Shown one piece after another: positions 1-11,904 of a stretch of 64,000 nucleotides of DNA (the first letter of the stretch is position 1; every line of letters starts with the position of its first letter). Source of the stretch: Podospora pseudoanserina. Its lineage: Eukaryota; Ascomycota; Sordariomycetes; Sordariales; Podosporaceae. A model generated the notes under the pieces. That model was not told where the DNA came from and ran no database searches. It worked only from the letters and a program-made list of their open reading frames with translations. The DNA lies in contig NC_085920.1 of the NCBI RefSeq assembly GCF_035222485.1, positions 8,790,001 through 8,854,000 of the forward strand, written 5' to 3'. The position numbers were made by a program, and so were the translations under genes.

Positions 1-30
1 CAGGACAGAGTTGCCCTGTTTCGAGCGGGA

Positions 31-1148
31 TCATTCCTTTTCATAGCCGTAAACGATCGCTCCCACAAGCTTCCCCAGTTCTCGAGTTGCATCACCAGCA
101 GCGTGACACCACGGCGTCATTTGAAGCCACCCGTGAATTAGGTCTTCATGATGAACCCACTTGACATCGACACCTGCTTCCTTCAGTTTGCTGGCATATT
201 CGATGCCCACGTCTCTCAAGGGATCAAATCCGTTTGTTATAACAGCCGCCTTGGGCTGGTTTGCCAAATCTTTTGCAGGTTGGTAGCCGGGAGATATGTA
301 TGCATCCAGTGGTGAAGGACCTGCGTTGTGTCAGCTGACACCAAAGTCGGGAATACACTAAAATCACAAAGCAGCTCACCATTCGCCTTTGATGGTCTTG
401 GCATATAGTGCGCCGCAAAGCTGAAGATACCATTGGTGTGCAAGTAATAGCCCGAGCTATTCTCCTTTGCTGCCAGGGTGTCAAATGGAAGGCGAGCCGT
501 CGGGTAGACCAGAATCTGGGCACAGAGGGGCTTCTTGCCCTTGTCTCGGCGCCGTAAACAAACTGCAGCAGTCAGGTTGCCTCCAGACGAGTCACCGCCG
601 CCAGCAACACGATCGGCACGCACGCCTCGATTCCTGCCCTCCTCGCTCTGAACCCAGTCGATCACAGCGTCATACTCATCCAGTTGAACAGGATATCGAA
701 ACTCGGGGGCAGGGCGATAGTCGAAACAATAGACCTGGCAGCCAGACCTCTCTGCCACGAGCCTCAAACCATTTTCGAACTCATCCACGCTTCCTACGGT
801 GTATCCACCCCCATGGCAATAGATTAGTGCACCTGCCTCGCCTCTGTCTCTCCAGTCTTCGGCTGACTCGGGATACAGAATCCGGATGGGAATCGTGCCG
901 TGCGGGCCCCGGATCGCCGTAAACTCGACACTGCCGATGGCATTTACGCCCTTCTTCAGATTGTGAATACCAAAGATTTTTTGGTGGTGAGCACGCTCGG
1001 TGATGAAGCCTTTGGAGCCTCCCAGCTCGAGATCCGGATTGTTGTCCAGGAAGTCCTCAAGCGCGCCGTTGGGACGACGAGACCGAGTGCCGATCGGGGG
1101 GTTGGGAATGGATGAAGACATTTTGGGATCTCCGTTTCCTTGAGTCAT
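31..1148 (-). CDS. alpha/beta hydrolase (HSL-type esterase/lipase)
   Basis: Two exons, 1148-380 and 320-31, give 352 aa; the 59-bp intron 321-379 has GT-AG ends and joins the frames. The oxyanion motif HGGG (about residues 112-115) and the nucleophile elbow GDSSGG (Ser187) lie in exon 1. The acid motif FDPLRD (Asp289) and the His of LIHGW (His319) lie in exon 2, so the triad is complete. This is the layout of the hormone-sensitive-lipase / alpha-beta hydrolase-3 family, which hydrolyses carboxyl esters or lactones. No signal peptide is evident, so a cytosolic enzyme is likely. A second ATG ten codons in (MSSSIPN) is an alternative start. The substrate cannot be told from sequence. Confidence 0.88.
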
Positions 1149-1840
1149 GGCAAAGGTGTTTCTTTGGGTCTTGGCGGCATTGTCCAGGGAGATAATTGCC
1201 AGAGGTTCATCTCAAGTAGCTGGAGGAGAGAGGCCCGGTGTGGTAGCGGTGCAAGCTCCGAAAACGAACGTCATGTTGATGTATTCTCTTTGTTGAGGCG
1301 GCGATGATGGCAGAGATGAACTAAAGTTCGCGCTAAGAAATTCGCTGCCATCATGACAGCTGTGGTGTCTCCCCGTCTGGAGTCGTTCCTGCCGGTAGTT
1401 GGCCTTATCCCTTATCGTTGATGGGGAGGGGTTGGAGGGGCCATGACGTCCCCTTTTTCTCGGCTGGGACTGGGCAGCCAATGGGCGCATGTTGACATCA
1501 ACAAAAGTCCCACCCTCGTGTTGCTTTTTTTCACTGGTTCGGCGGCTGCCAAGAGCGCGAACCCAATCAATTATCAATTGGCACAAAGAGTGCACAGCCG
1601 TCAAGGTCTGGTTGTCGTGCGACGCCAATATTTATTTTGTTATTTTTTCCACAGACGGGCCCTCTTCTCCGCTGGAATCGCAGCAACAGCCCAGAGGAAA
1701 CCAACAACACTAAACCCGGCACTTTGGCGCATTGCTCACGCCGCCCCGCAACGTCAGACAGCTCACTTGCGCGTGATGCGACGACTCGTCTCATAAGACG
1801 CGTCTTCCCTTGACTGGGGGCCCCGCCGTTAGACCCGACA
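1149..1840. other. divergent intergenic region
   Basis: Shared upstream space of the esterase (minus) and the APH-like gene (plus). Small open frames here have no recognisable domain and no splice support. No convincing TATA box or regulatory site was seen. Confidence 0.5.
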
Positions 1841-3705
1841 ATGCGGCACCCGACCCGGGATGGTCTTGCCTGGGACGACAATGGTCTCGGCCCGGTCGCG
1901 AGGTGGACCAGACAACCCGACATCGAAGCCGTCGAGCGTGTATGTCGCCGCGCCCTCAACATCAACCACACTGCCGACTGCAACGTCCACCTGCATGCCA
2001 ATGGCGAGTTCAGCAAACTTTATGCCGTCGACAGCATCCGCGGCAAGCACATCATCCGCATCTCCCTCCCCGTTGACCCCGGGAACAAGACCCTCGGCGA
2101 AGTCTTCACTCTGCGACTGGTGCATCGCATGACCGACATTCCCGTGCCCAAAGTCATTGCATGGGATGAGACTGTCAACAATGAGCTTGGGTTCGAATGG
2201 CTCCTGATGGAGATGATGCCCGGCAAGCTAGCTTACTATCGCTGGCGCAAGATGACTGACACCCAGAAAGAGATACTTACCAAGCGCGTGGCAGAGTTCC
2301 ATACCCAGCTGCTCCGCTGCGGCAATTTGGGTCAGGGTTTCAGATCGATTGGAACGCTGGGAACGGGCCCGAATGCTGACTACAACACCGCAGTCACACC
2401 CTCGCCTGGCCCCATTGTTGACAGCGTCTTCTTCTCTGGGCCACGCTCCAGTTATCCTGTGGCCCGTGGCCCCTTTGAATCCAGTCATGACTGGCTTCGA
2501 GCCTATCTTGACCTCATCATCACGGAGCACACAAATGCTCTTGCCAAAGCCAAGACTGATGACGACAAGGAACATGCCGAAATGGTGCTCCGGCTGGCTC
2601 GCAAACTGCTAAGAATGGTTCATAAGATATTCCCTTCCTTGGTTTTCCCGCCAGAGCATACCGTGCTTTGGCACGACGATCTCTCATTGAAGAACCTTCT
2701 TGTAGACGACAATGGCCGCATAACAGGTGCGATTGGATGGTATGTATTATTTCCTTATCACCGCTCTTTTGTGTCAACATGCTAACCGCTACTAGGGAAT
2801 GTGTATCGACCATGCCACGCTGGATGGCTTGTCAGATGCCTGCATTCCTTCGAGGCGCAAGCCGGAAGCAGAAGCCCAGCAGGGACAGTTATACAAATCT
2901 GGCTCCGCGCCCGTCAGCTTCTTCCACTTCTGACGAAGACCACTTGGACAATGAAGGAAAGACGGAGCTTTATTGGATCCACCTGATGGAGTATGACCAG
3001 ACCCGGCTGCGCGAGGTTTATCAATCTCGAATGACACAGCTCTTGGGCCCTGAGTGGGAGAAGGATGTCGACGAAGCCCGGCTCAAGGTTGACTTTCTTG
3101 GAGCAGTGTCTCGATGCGGCACCCAGTTTTATCCTGTCAGAGTAGAACAGTGGGTTGACGCCATAGATCGCAAGGAGTTCATCTCGTTGATGCAAGTCTT
3201 GCGTACGGGCATCAAAAAAGAAAAGCGACCCGCGACGCCTAGCGGCAATGCCGCCCCAAGCAAAGTGCACTACGAGAGGCCAGCCAGCAGCACGCCCAGC
3301 AGAGTTCAACAAGAGATTCAAAGACACGAAAGGATGCATCTTGCTGGATCGGGAAACCCCACCGCTTCGGTTATTTTCCGGACCGGGAGCCCTACCAAAA
3401 CGGCCGCGATGACAGGCAGCTGGACTCCATCTAGACCCAGTTCTGTCAACAGCCACCGTCCCACAACATCATGGAGAGGCTCGGTCTCGGGCGTCTCCGG
3501 AGCGCATCTGGAAACGCCTCAGAGTCCTGTTAGTGTACATGTCCGTCGAAGGTCGTCGGACGGAATATCATTGACCAGCTTGGAACTGCCCAATCCCAAG
3601 AGCCCAGTCAACGTGCATATTCGACGCAACTCGGGGTCAACTTGTGTGTCAACCACCTCGTCCATCGTTTCCGGAACGACCAATTCCTCATCGAAGCTGG
3701 GATAG
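1841..3705 (+). CDS. APH/choline-kinase-like phosphotransferase-fold protein, possible pseudokinase
   Basis: Exons 1841-2739 and 2796-3705 (56-bp intron, CTAAC branch site) encode 602 aa. The N-terminal ~330 residues fit the aminoglycoside-phosphotransferase fold found in many fungal proteins, with the catalytic loop HDDLSLKN (His278, Asp280, Asn285). The following metal-binding motif, normally IDWE, reads AIGWE, so the Mg-binding Asp is Gly299 (codon GGA, just before the intron). The last ~170 residues are Ser/Thr/Pro-rich and probably disordered. Known APH enzymes transfer phosphate from ATP; the missing Asp makes catalysis doubtful, and a binding or scaffold role is an inference. Confidence 0.8.
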
Positions 3706-4257
3706 TGTTACAGCAGCAAGGATATTAGGGTGAGGTGGAAAATGAAGAAGCCAGTCAGTGAAGAATGAAGTTGGGTGGGGGGTGGGGGGGAAGAAACCTC
3801 GAAATCGTCGGATATTTCATGAAGTTGGAGAGACGGGGAGATATGAATTGTCGGTATGAGTATATGTATATAATTTTTTCATCCTTGTCCTTTGCATGTG
3901 GGTAATTTTCAGATTCAAGGGTCAAATGTCAACAATGCTAGCGTCACCCCTATCTGGTTGCTATGCTACTGCCTGCTTATCTCCGGCCCGGTGCTGTCAC
4001 AGGGCTCGGTACTTGGCAAGTGTCTCTGGGCATCCGAGTTTAATACGAACCTGGAAGTGGAATCACCAGTCTCACCTTCTATTGTGGCACAGCAGTAGCT
4101 TCCCCGCACTTGTTGACGTACGCAACTCCAATTGGGGACTGACAAAACAACAACTCATCCGTGTTCCAGGTTGCATTCCTTCTTTCTCCTTTCCATTGAC
4201 CCTTTATGCCTTTGCTGCTAGAATCACGATTCGACATACAGACATAGAGACCAAAAG
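3706..4257. other. intergenic region
   Basis: Contains a G-rich run around 3775-3792 and AT-rich DNA near 3860-3880 that probably belongs to the 3' UTR of the upstream gene. No gene or repeat seen. Confidence 0.5.
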
Positions 4258-5904
4258 ATGGAACACGGCATTTTCCCCGACCGGTTTGGGAAGTTCTCCC
4301 CGAGCTTCTTCTCCCAGGCCCAACGCCGCCGTGAACAGCCACAGCACCAATCTACTGGCGCCAGCGGACACCCAGACGATTCGACAGATCGGACCACCGC
4401 CAAATTCTTCCAGCACACATCGGCTCCCCGTATCTCTTCCGACGCTGTCATTGCTGCGTCTCTCAAGCGCCAGTACCCTTCACTTCAATTGACTACCGTG
4501 CCCGTGGACAATGTCGACATTCTGGCTTATGCCTCCAGCGTCCCTGACGATCTCGCAAGTTTCCATCAGGTGGAACCGGAGCCCTCTGTATTTCCGGCCG
4601 ACCTGAAATGGAACTATTACCTCCCGCCCGCCAGGCGACTGGACGGTTCCAAAGGGGGCATTGCCACGGATTTGCACTTTGGCAAGTTCCTGTATCGTTA
4701 CAAGGGTGCAGAGTTCATTGTATATCTGGCTGAATGTCGAGACGGATCGAGTTATTATCCCCCTATCGTCAATTACTACATTCTGTCTTCTCCTCCCGAG
4801 GTCCACTTGGTTGAGAGTTTGTTGATGACTGTGGGGCATTCGGCGTTTGAGCTTAAAGACGAGATCTGGGTCTTTGATGGAGGGTGGTGGCAAAAGTCGA
4901 GGGAGCTGTTTGACAGCGTCCAAAAGTCGAGCTGGGACAATGTCATATTGGATGAAGAGATGAAGAAAGCGCTGATTGACGACCACACGAGCTTCTTTGC
5001 CTCCAGGGGCCAGTATGAAAGGCTCAAGGTGCCTTGGAAAAGAGGACTTATCTACTGGGGTCCTCCCGGGAACGGAAAGACGATCAGCATCAAGGCCATG
5101 ATGAAGACGCTTAGTCAGAGGGAGGAGAAGGTGCCGTCGTTGTACGTGAGAAACTTTGTTTCGGTGAGTTCTTCCCGTGTAATAGAGTGAAAGGCGACGT
5201 CGACTAAGAAGCACTAGTATGGCGGCCCTGAATACGCCATCTCCATGATCTTTGCCAAAGCAAGGCAGTATGCGCCTTGCTACCTGATCTTTGAGGATCT
5301 CGACTCGCTGGTGACAGATGGCGTGCGAAGCTACTTTTTGAACGAGATTGATGGTCTCAAGAGCAATGATGGCATCTTTATCGTGGGCAGCACGAACCAT
5401 CTGGAAAGACTGGACCCCGGCCTTTCGGTGAGTATCTGTCCTGTCTTGGCTGACCGCTTGAGTGTATAACTGACAAGATGGTAGAAACGTCCCTCTAGAT
5501 TCGACAGAAAGTACTTCTTTCCGGACCCCAATCTGGAGCAGCGCGTCGCATACTGCAAGTTTTGGCAAGGCAAGCTGAAGAGCAACAAAGACCTCGAGTT
5601 TCCCGACAGCCTGTGCAAAGCTATTGCCGAGATCACGGACGGCTTCAGCTTCGCCTACATCCAAGAGGCGTTTGTGGCGGCGCTGCTTGTCATTGCGAGA
5701 GATTCGGAGACGTTAGATCTTGGCTCCGCCCTGGAGGTGGGATCAGAGGACGACTGGGTCAGCGTTGATGTCCCTGACAGCAATGGCGGTGGCGACGACA
5801 CCGACTTGGAGAAGTTGATCTTGTGGGTGGAGATCAAGAAGCAGATCGAGATTCTGAGGCAAGGAATGGGGGAGGAGAGGCAGCGGAGGGTTCGGTTTCA
5901 GTAG
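4258..5904 (+). CDS. AAA+ ATPase (classic AAA family)
   Basis: Three exons, 4258-5163, 5218-5427 and 5485-5904, with introns of 54 and 57 bp, give 511 aa. Walker A GPPGNGKT is at residues 268-275, Walker B IFEDLDSLV near 324-332, the sensor-1 region STNH lies before intron 2, and the arginine-finger region KRPSRFDRK begins at about 373. The ~250-residue N-terminal part has no domain I can name. A homologue of the same design, without introns, lies at 22603-24129. AAA proteins remodel or unfold partners using ATP; the substrate is unknown. The acidic segment near the C-terminus is variable between the two copies. Confidence 0.88.
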
Positions 5905-6049
5905 GGAGCAGCTGTGCATGAATGCTTGATAGTTGGTATGGCGGGATGCGAGAGGAGACTATTTAAGGGAGGCAATAGGTTTCTGGAATTAAAGATCCTT
6001 TGTTTTGAAGAGGGCTAACTTTTAATCACTACATTTATACAAAACAAAT

Positions 6050-8520
6050 TCATCTGTCGGCTCCCTCGAACCTTCTTAGGCTGCTGCTATCGCTCATCTT
6101 TCTCCTCCTGACACTAATCGAAGAAAGTGGCGTCCCACTGCCGCTTCCACTAGCACTCGATGGACGGGGAGATCGCGCACTGGCCAGTTCCCTATCAATA
6201 ACCACAATATCGCTCAATACGTCCATCTTTTCCAGCGCATCCATGACCTCCGGTGGTGGCTCCGCGCTGAAGATATTCTGAATGTCACCATGCGGATTCA
6301 GACCCGCAAAATACTTCCACTTCCGCCACCTGCTGTTGCGGCCCCTTCTGCCACCCCATATCCTGCGCCGCTCCCAGAGTCCAATCAGCAACAGCAAAGG
6401 TGCATTGACCGCTCTGATCACGGCAACGTTGACGTGATGGAAAACTACGGGTCCAACAAACCACTTGAGCGGCAGCATAATGAGAAGAGCCAAGAGGTTA
6501 AACGGCGGGGGGTATGAAAAGATGGCATCCGACTTGACGCCTTGAAAGGTAAGAACAGCCCGGCGGAACTGGATCTCGGCCGCCTCGTTGGAGATGATCT
6601 TGGAGAAGGTGTTGGTCAGGATGGCGACGAGAATGGTGAGGAAGAGAGTGTTGCCCAGAAAGGCAAAGGTAATGATGAGGGTCGGACCAAGAATGATGTG
6701 GAAGTCAGAGGCGCGCTCGATGCCGGTACCATCAAGACCGAACCAAATCCTAACCCATGTCAGTAAAGCGAAACAAGACACGCAGGACACGCAAGACACG
6801 ACGAATGATACGTACCACAAGAGCCACTTTGTGATGGTGGCCCATGTCACACTTCCCTCCAGCTTTTCATCACCCGTCGTCCTTGCCAGCAGCAAAAGGC
6901 CCATCACAAAACCGGCAAAACACCAAATGGCGATAAACGTCAGCCGCGTAAAGTCTCTCATCATGGCATGCAATGCAATAAACACAATGTTGTCCGGCAT
7001 CAGCGTAAACGCAATCCTCGTCAGCAACACAGGTGCAGCCGTGCAAAGCACAGGCATGGCGTAGAACGCATCGCTACTAATCAACAACTCCACCGTCCTG
7101 ACCAGCCCGTACGCCCCATAGATGAACACAAAGGTGATGTCGAGGAAAGACCACAGGTTCTGCGCGTGCACTTCCCATCCATGTTCCACAATGGCAGCAA
7201 ACTGCTCCAACACCCACCCCGCGGCAAACACGTTGAAGAGCGTTTCGTACGTGTTGACATGGAGGCCGGCCAGATGCTTCCCAAACCCATAGTGTGTCAC
7301 CGTCAACATGTAAAGAACAAGCAGGACGATAAAGTGCAGGAGCTCGATGCCGTTTCGGATCCGGGGAACGATCAGGCGATGGTGGTTGAGAATGGCCGCA
7401 CGACGGGGTTCGTACAAGGAGACTGGATGGTGCTTGTAGTGATCGGGCAAGATGTCGACAAACGAGAGGGGGGTGTACACGACTATGCCACGGTAGACGG
7501 CATCGACGACGCGCTGACAGGCAGGGGAGCCTATGAACAGCTTGGACTCGGAGATGATGGCCAGCTCGAGACCTGTCAACTTTCGTTCGTGGCCGCCTCG
7601 TTCCTGAACAGCCCATTGTGGACGGCGTGCGCGGATGGCTTCAGGGGCTGCATCGCAGGGGTCAAAGCCGGACACGAGAATGTGGGCCAGCAACAACAGG
7701 CCAGATCGACCGGTGTGATCTTCGTGGAAGCGGCGGAGGATGCGGATTGCTAAGAGTTCGCAGAGGGTGGCGCGGGATTCGTTGACGGTTTGTTGAAGAA
7801 GCTCGTGGGCGCGGGGACGCAGGAATTGGACACGGTTCGCAAGGAGGGAGTACACGATGGCGGGATCATTGGGATTGTACAGCCTGTCCACCAGTGGCCT
7901 CACAACCAGTTTGTCCAGCCGTGGAGCCCTCAGCTCCTCGAGCGTGTAGTTGTCATTGACGGCGGCAATGACGAGCCGGCGAATTCGGTGAATCGTGATA
8001 TATACGGGCATGGCAGGGTCAGGCCTGGGCAGGAACGAGGCACTCTGACCATGTCCTCCGCTGTTGTCGCCGCCAACATCTCGACTTGGGCCGCCTCCTC
8101 CTTGTCCTCCGCGCGGGACAAGGCGCCTTAGCATAAGCGGCGCCACGGTGTCGTCGTGGTCGTGGTCGGCGTCAAAGAGGATAGCGGATGCTTCGGGATC
8201 GTCGCTGTCGCTCAAGTAAGGGTCGTCACTCAAGCCACCGTCGTTGTTGTCGAGCAGTCTGCGCTCGGTTCCCAGACCCATTCCGAAGCGCCTTTGCGTG
8301 CCTGTGTCACCTGTTGTCAAGATGCATTGGTTTAGTGCTCAGTCGTGGGTGTGGATAGCTCCCAAGAAAAAAGGGCTCGAGTAGAGCAGTCGAAATAAAA
8401 GTAAAATGGAAGCCACGATGCGACTGGAAGGAAACAGTGGCAGTGGGCCTAGAGCGGGCTAATTGTTTGCTGTCCAATGTTCACGACAATCCCATAACGT
8501 AATTTACCGTTCGCCGCCAT
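6050..8520 (-). CDS. YVC1/TRPY-like cation channel
   Basis: Exons 8520-8508, 8310-6816 and 6749-6050 give 735 aa. The open frame over the main exon has only a TTG near its 5' end; a 13-nt first exon (ATG plus three codons and one base, donor GTAAAT) joins in frame to acceptor ACAACAG at 8311, giving a 197-bp intron. The second intron (6750-6815) is 66 bp, GT-AG, and a multiple of three, so unspliced RNA stays open. Six hydrophobic segments lie at about 325-345, 360-380, 390-410, 420-440, 458-478 and 530-555. A pore-like stretch WFGLDGTGIE precedes the last one. This matches fungal vacuolar TRP channels that release Ca2+ from the vacuole. The C-terminal tail is basic and Ser-rich. Confidence 0.85.
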
Positions 8521-9548
8521 CTTGGCAAACCCCTGACGGCCAGCCGAGTCATGCGGACGGGCGGTGCCTTTGATGCCTCCATTCCGGCTACGAGATGTAC
8601 AAGTAGATGTTGGATGGTGTTTCGTTAATGGAAATTGGAAGTTTGAGGTTGCTGACTTGGCCGGGCATTTTTCTTTTGGAATTTTGCAGGAGCGCCAGGT
8701 ACAATCGACGTCATTTTTTTCGGTTCAGGGCACGTTGGACCTAAACTGTATTCGGCAGGCGCCACCAAGTCATCACCACCTCGAGTCACCGCAACAAAAT
8801 TTGTTTTGGCTCTATGAGTGAAGCGTTTCGGGATACACGCACCGGAATGTTCATAGAGTTGACATTTGTAAAGTATGTCCTTGAATTGATCCACATGTAC
8901 ATAGTAGTAACGATGATTGGCAGTGAGAGAGTCCTATCTATGCATGTATTCTGCGTTCCCCCCCATGGAGGACCATTATCCTGAATAGTTGAAGCCTAGG
9001 TACAATGTCCTCCTCTGCGAGTGCTCTACTTGCAATCTCAAACCTATCCTTTCAGCTTGCACCCGTCACAAATTATGTCCTCTAGATATCCTCATATCAC
9101 CAATTCCTATTTGCTCCTAACACAGTCGCTCACTGAGATGGTCCTAAGTCTCTTTTCAGCCCGCCTAAAAGACAGACTGATATGGATAAACCCCGACGGA
9201 ATTTAAGCAACCTGGAATACTACGACAAGTCAGCATCTCATCTCAGTCAGCGATGGCTCCTTATCATGAGGTGTACCCCTGAAGTAAGCACTGGCAAGCT
9301 GCGGCTGACACTAGCTCACCGTTAGCGAATCCTTTGCCATTGAGCAATAACCCTTTTCAGCTGTAGTTTTCTCACAGTGGCGCGTGGCGTTTAATTACCC
9401 GCTGAACCCTCAAAAAGGTCCACTTCCCACGTTGTTGTTGCTGTGACACCCTTCAAGCGTTTTCATCGCATTTCTGTCGATATCACATGGTCCGGTAGAC
9501 CACAATCTACCTTTACCTTCGTCCGCTCCAGCAAACCTCAATTTCAAG
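8521..9548. other. intergenic region (about 1 kb)
   Basis: Divergent spacer between the channel gene and the GH128 gene. Short open frames show no domain. No repeat or RNA gene recognised. Confidence 0.5.
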
Positions 9549-10625
9549 ATGGGGCGGTTTTCCTCTATCGCCATTTCGGCACTGTTGCTGTCACCTGTCT
9601 TGGGCCAGACAGAATCACCTGCGGCAGTTCCAGTCAAGAAGAACCCCAAACGCGGTCTTGTCTCCACGCCCAACGAATTCTTCCCCAGAGATGACTTCAT
9701 CTGGTCCGATCCTTCATCGCCGCTGTCATGGTACTGGAACTTTGCACCCGATGTCACAGAGGCCTATGCCAACTTCTCTCAATCCGAGTTTGAGTTTGTC
9801 CCAAGCATGTGGGGCGCCTACACCCCCAACGGCACAGACACATACTTCTTGGGCAACTTGACCGAGAAGTTCTCCAAGCGAAAGCCCTCTCACGTTCTCA
9901 CCTTCAACCTGCCTGACCAGTCTTTCGAATATGGAGGCAGTGAGATGACCCCCGAGATTGCCGCGAGGACCTGGGTCAACAACATTCTACCGCTCAGGGA
10001 AGAACATGGGATCAAAGTCGGTTTCCCGACCGTCTCAGACCCGAGAGGAGGGTGGGTAGATCCTTTCTTGAAGAACTGCTCCAAGATGAATGATGGACAC
10101 GGGTGCGAGTTTGACTTTGTGCCACTTCATTCATTCGGCGGTTTCGGGACCTTGAAGGACAACATTGGAAAGTGGCAGTCAAAGTATGTGTCGTTGCCCC
10201 TACACTAGTAACACGCCGATTAACGCTGAGGCAATAGATTTCCCGAAAAACCTCTTTGGGTTACTGAGTATGGCTTCCATGACCAGAACGAGGCCGAAAC
10301 CCAAAAGTTCTTCAACGAAAGTTTAAAGTACTTGGAAGAGCACCAGGCAGTGGCACGGTACTCGTGGTTTGGTGCTTTTAGAAAAACAAAGTCGAATGTG
10401 GGGGAGGAAATGGCCATGCTGGACCAGCGAGGCAATCTGACAGACATTGGCAACTGGTATCTGGACCGCGCCGCTGCACTCAGGACCCCAGAGGGTGTTT
10501 TGGCGGCTGCTTGCACCTTGGAGAACCCATGTGGTGGAAGCGGAGCGGCTGGAAGGGCGAGCTATGGGGGTGTGGCTGGAATAGTAATTGGGCTTTTCCA
10601 GCTGGGTATCACTTTCTGGATGTAA
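9549..10625 (+). CDS. secreted, GPI-anchored GH128-type glucanase-like protein
   Basis: Exons 9549-10183 and 10238-10625 (54-bp intron) give 340 aa. A signal peptide covers about residues 1-19. The central region fits the glycosyl-hydrolase catalytic core of GH128 (beta-1,3-glucan-active, the Asl1-like group), with the nucleophile motif WVTEYG (Glu222) and an aromatic YSWFGAF strand after it. The C-terminus is Gly/Ala/Ser-rich and ends in a hydrophobic stretch, typical of a GPI-attachment signal, so the protein probably sits at the membrane or in the wall. Several NxS/T sites fit a secreted protein. The exact activity is inferred from the family. Confidence 0.85.
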
Positions 10626-10730
10626 GCAATGCAGGGTAACCACGGGCAAGCTTCCCTAATCGTTTATAAGAATTGATAACTAAAGCTGGAAAACGATCAT
10701 GGACAACGTTGTTTAAAACCGCTCAGAGGT

Positions 10731-11468
10731 TCACCAGGGCACATTTCTGCCAGAGTGATGAAAATACTCCCCATTGTTTGACTCCTCTAGGTCGTGCAGA
10801 ATCTTGAGCATATTGCCAACGCTCTCACTGGGCTCGTATATGGCATTTTTCCCGCCCATGTCCGTCTTCACCCAGCCCGGATCCACCAGTGCCACAACTG
10901 CCCCTGGGAGGTGCGATTTGATGTCCTCTGCTTGGTGGACGGCAAGCATGTTGAGAGCAGCCTTGCTGATGGAGTAGCCTGCACTCTGTCGTGGCTTGTG
11001 GTCAAGACTGACAGCCATGCTTCCCAAACCCGAAGAGATGTGGAAGATTCTCACTTTTGGCGATAGCAGTGTGGCCGTGAGCAATGCCGAAGTAAGGAGA
11101 GCCGGACCGAGAACGTTGGCGATGACCATTTGATGGACAAGATCAGGCTCAAGGTTCAACGAGTTCATCTCTGGTTTGAGGTTCAGAGCGGCATTGTGAA
11201 TCAAGAAGTCTACTTTTTGGTCCGCCAAAATCCTTTGCTTTCCCAACGTTTCTGCAAACCGGTTGATCGACTCTGCTGAGGAAATATCGCAGTCCAGTAT
11301 GATGGCATTGTGATTCTTGGATTCCTCGATTACGGACTGCAAATTGCCGACATCGGAGGTGGGGGAGCGGACACAAGCGACGACGATGTTGGCGTGGTCT
11401 TGTGACAGTTGGCGGATGAATTCCAACCCAATACCGCGGTTTGTTCCGGTGACGACGTAGACTGGCAT
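10731..11468 (-). CDS. short-chain dehydrogenase/reductase
   Basis: Intronless, 245 aa. Started at the ATG of MPVYVVTG because the upstream extension begins with a TTG and lies before the beta-1 strand. The Rossmann motif TGTNRGIG is at 7-14, an NAA motif at 112-114, the catalytic Ser in ISSGLGS (145/146), and YSISK gives Tyr165 and Lys169. This is a classical SDR of the C-factor/sniffer-like type that reduces carbonyl groups with NADP(H). The gene is convergent with GH128, with only ~105 bp between stops. The substrate is not predictable. Confidence 0.9.
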   Translation of the reverse strand: MPVYVVTGTNRGIGLEFIRQLSQDHANIVVACVRSPTSDVGNLQSVIEESKNHNAIILDCDISSAESINRFAETLGKQRILADQKVDFLIHNAALNLKPEMNSLNLEPDLVHQMVIANVLGPALLTSALLTATLLSPKVRIFHISSGLGSMAVSLDHKPRQSAGYSISKAALNMLAVHQAEDIKSHLPGAVVALVDPGWVKTDMGGKNAIYEPSESVGNMLKILHDLEESNNGEYFHHSGRNVPW

Positions 11469-11904
11469 CCTGGCTCGGAGTCGGTTTGTGAATTTAAACG
11501 GTTCTGGGGAAATGGGACAGAACCACAAGGACCCTGGAACAATGCGAAGGGGAGAACATGTATAGATATACCCGGAGCGCTGGGCTCAGTGCCCTGGAAA
11601 TTGTCCAAGGGCCCCCACGGATGGTACTCTATCTTATCTGACGTCACGAATTCGGCCGAATACTTCTTAAAAAGTAATGTACACTAGGCCGATTGCTATT
11701 GTTATTATTCGTTGTGGCAATACTTCAAAACTCTTGTAGCCCAGGCATCATTCCGGTGTATTGTATTCTTGTGTTTATTGTGTCCAGTTCCCATCTGGAA
11801 CTTCAATTCACATGCCGCAGTTGCTCGTATCCTGACTTGCATCCACCTCCAATAGGCCATTCTCATCCGCACTACGTTGCTTAATCGTGTTGCCGTAAAG
11901 TGAA
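11469..11904. other. intergenic region
   Basis: Lies between the SDR start and the 3' end of the PNPOx-like gene. No gene or repeat seen. Confidence 0.45.

Noticed and set aside
4480-5664. 394-codon open frame on the minus strand
   Set aside because: It lies antisense to the AAA ATPase, crosses both its introns, and has no domain; it is a shadow.
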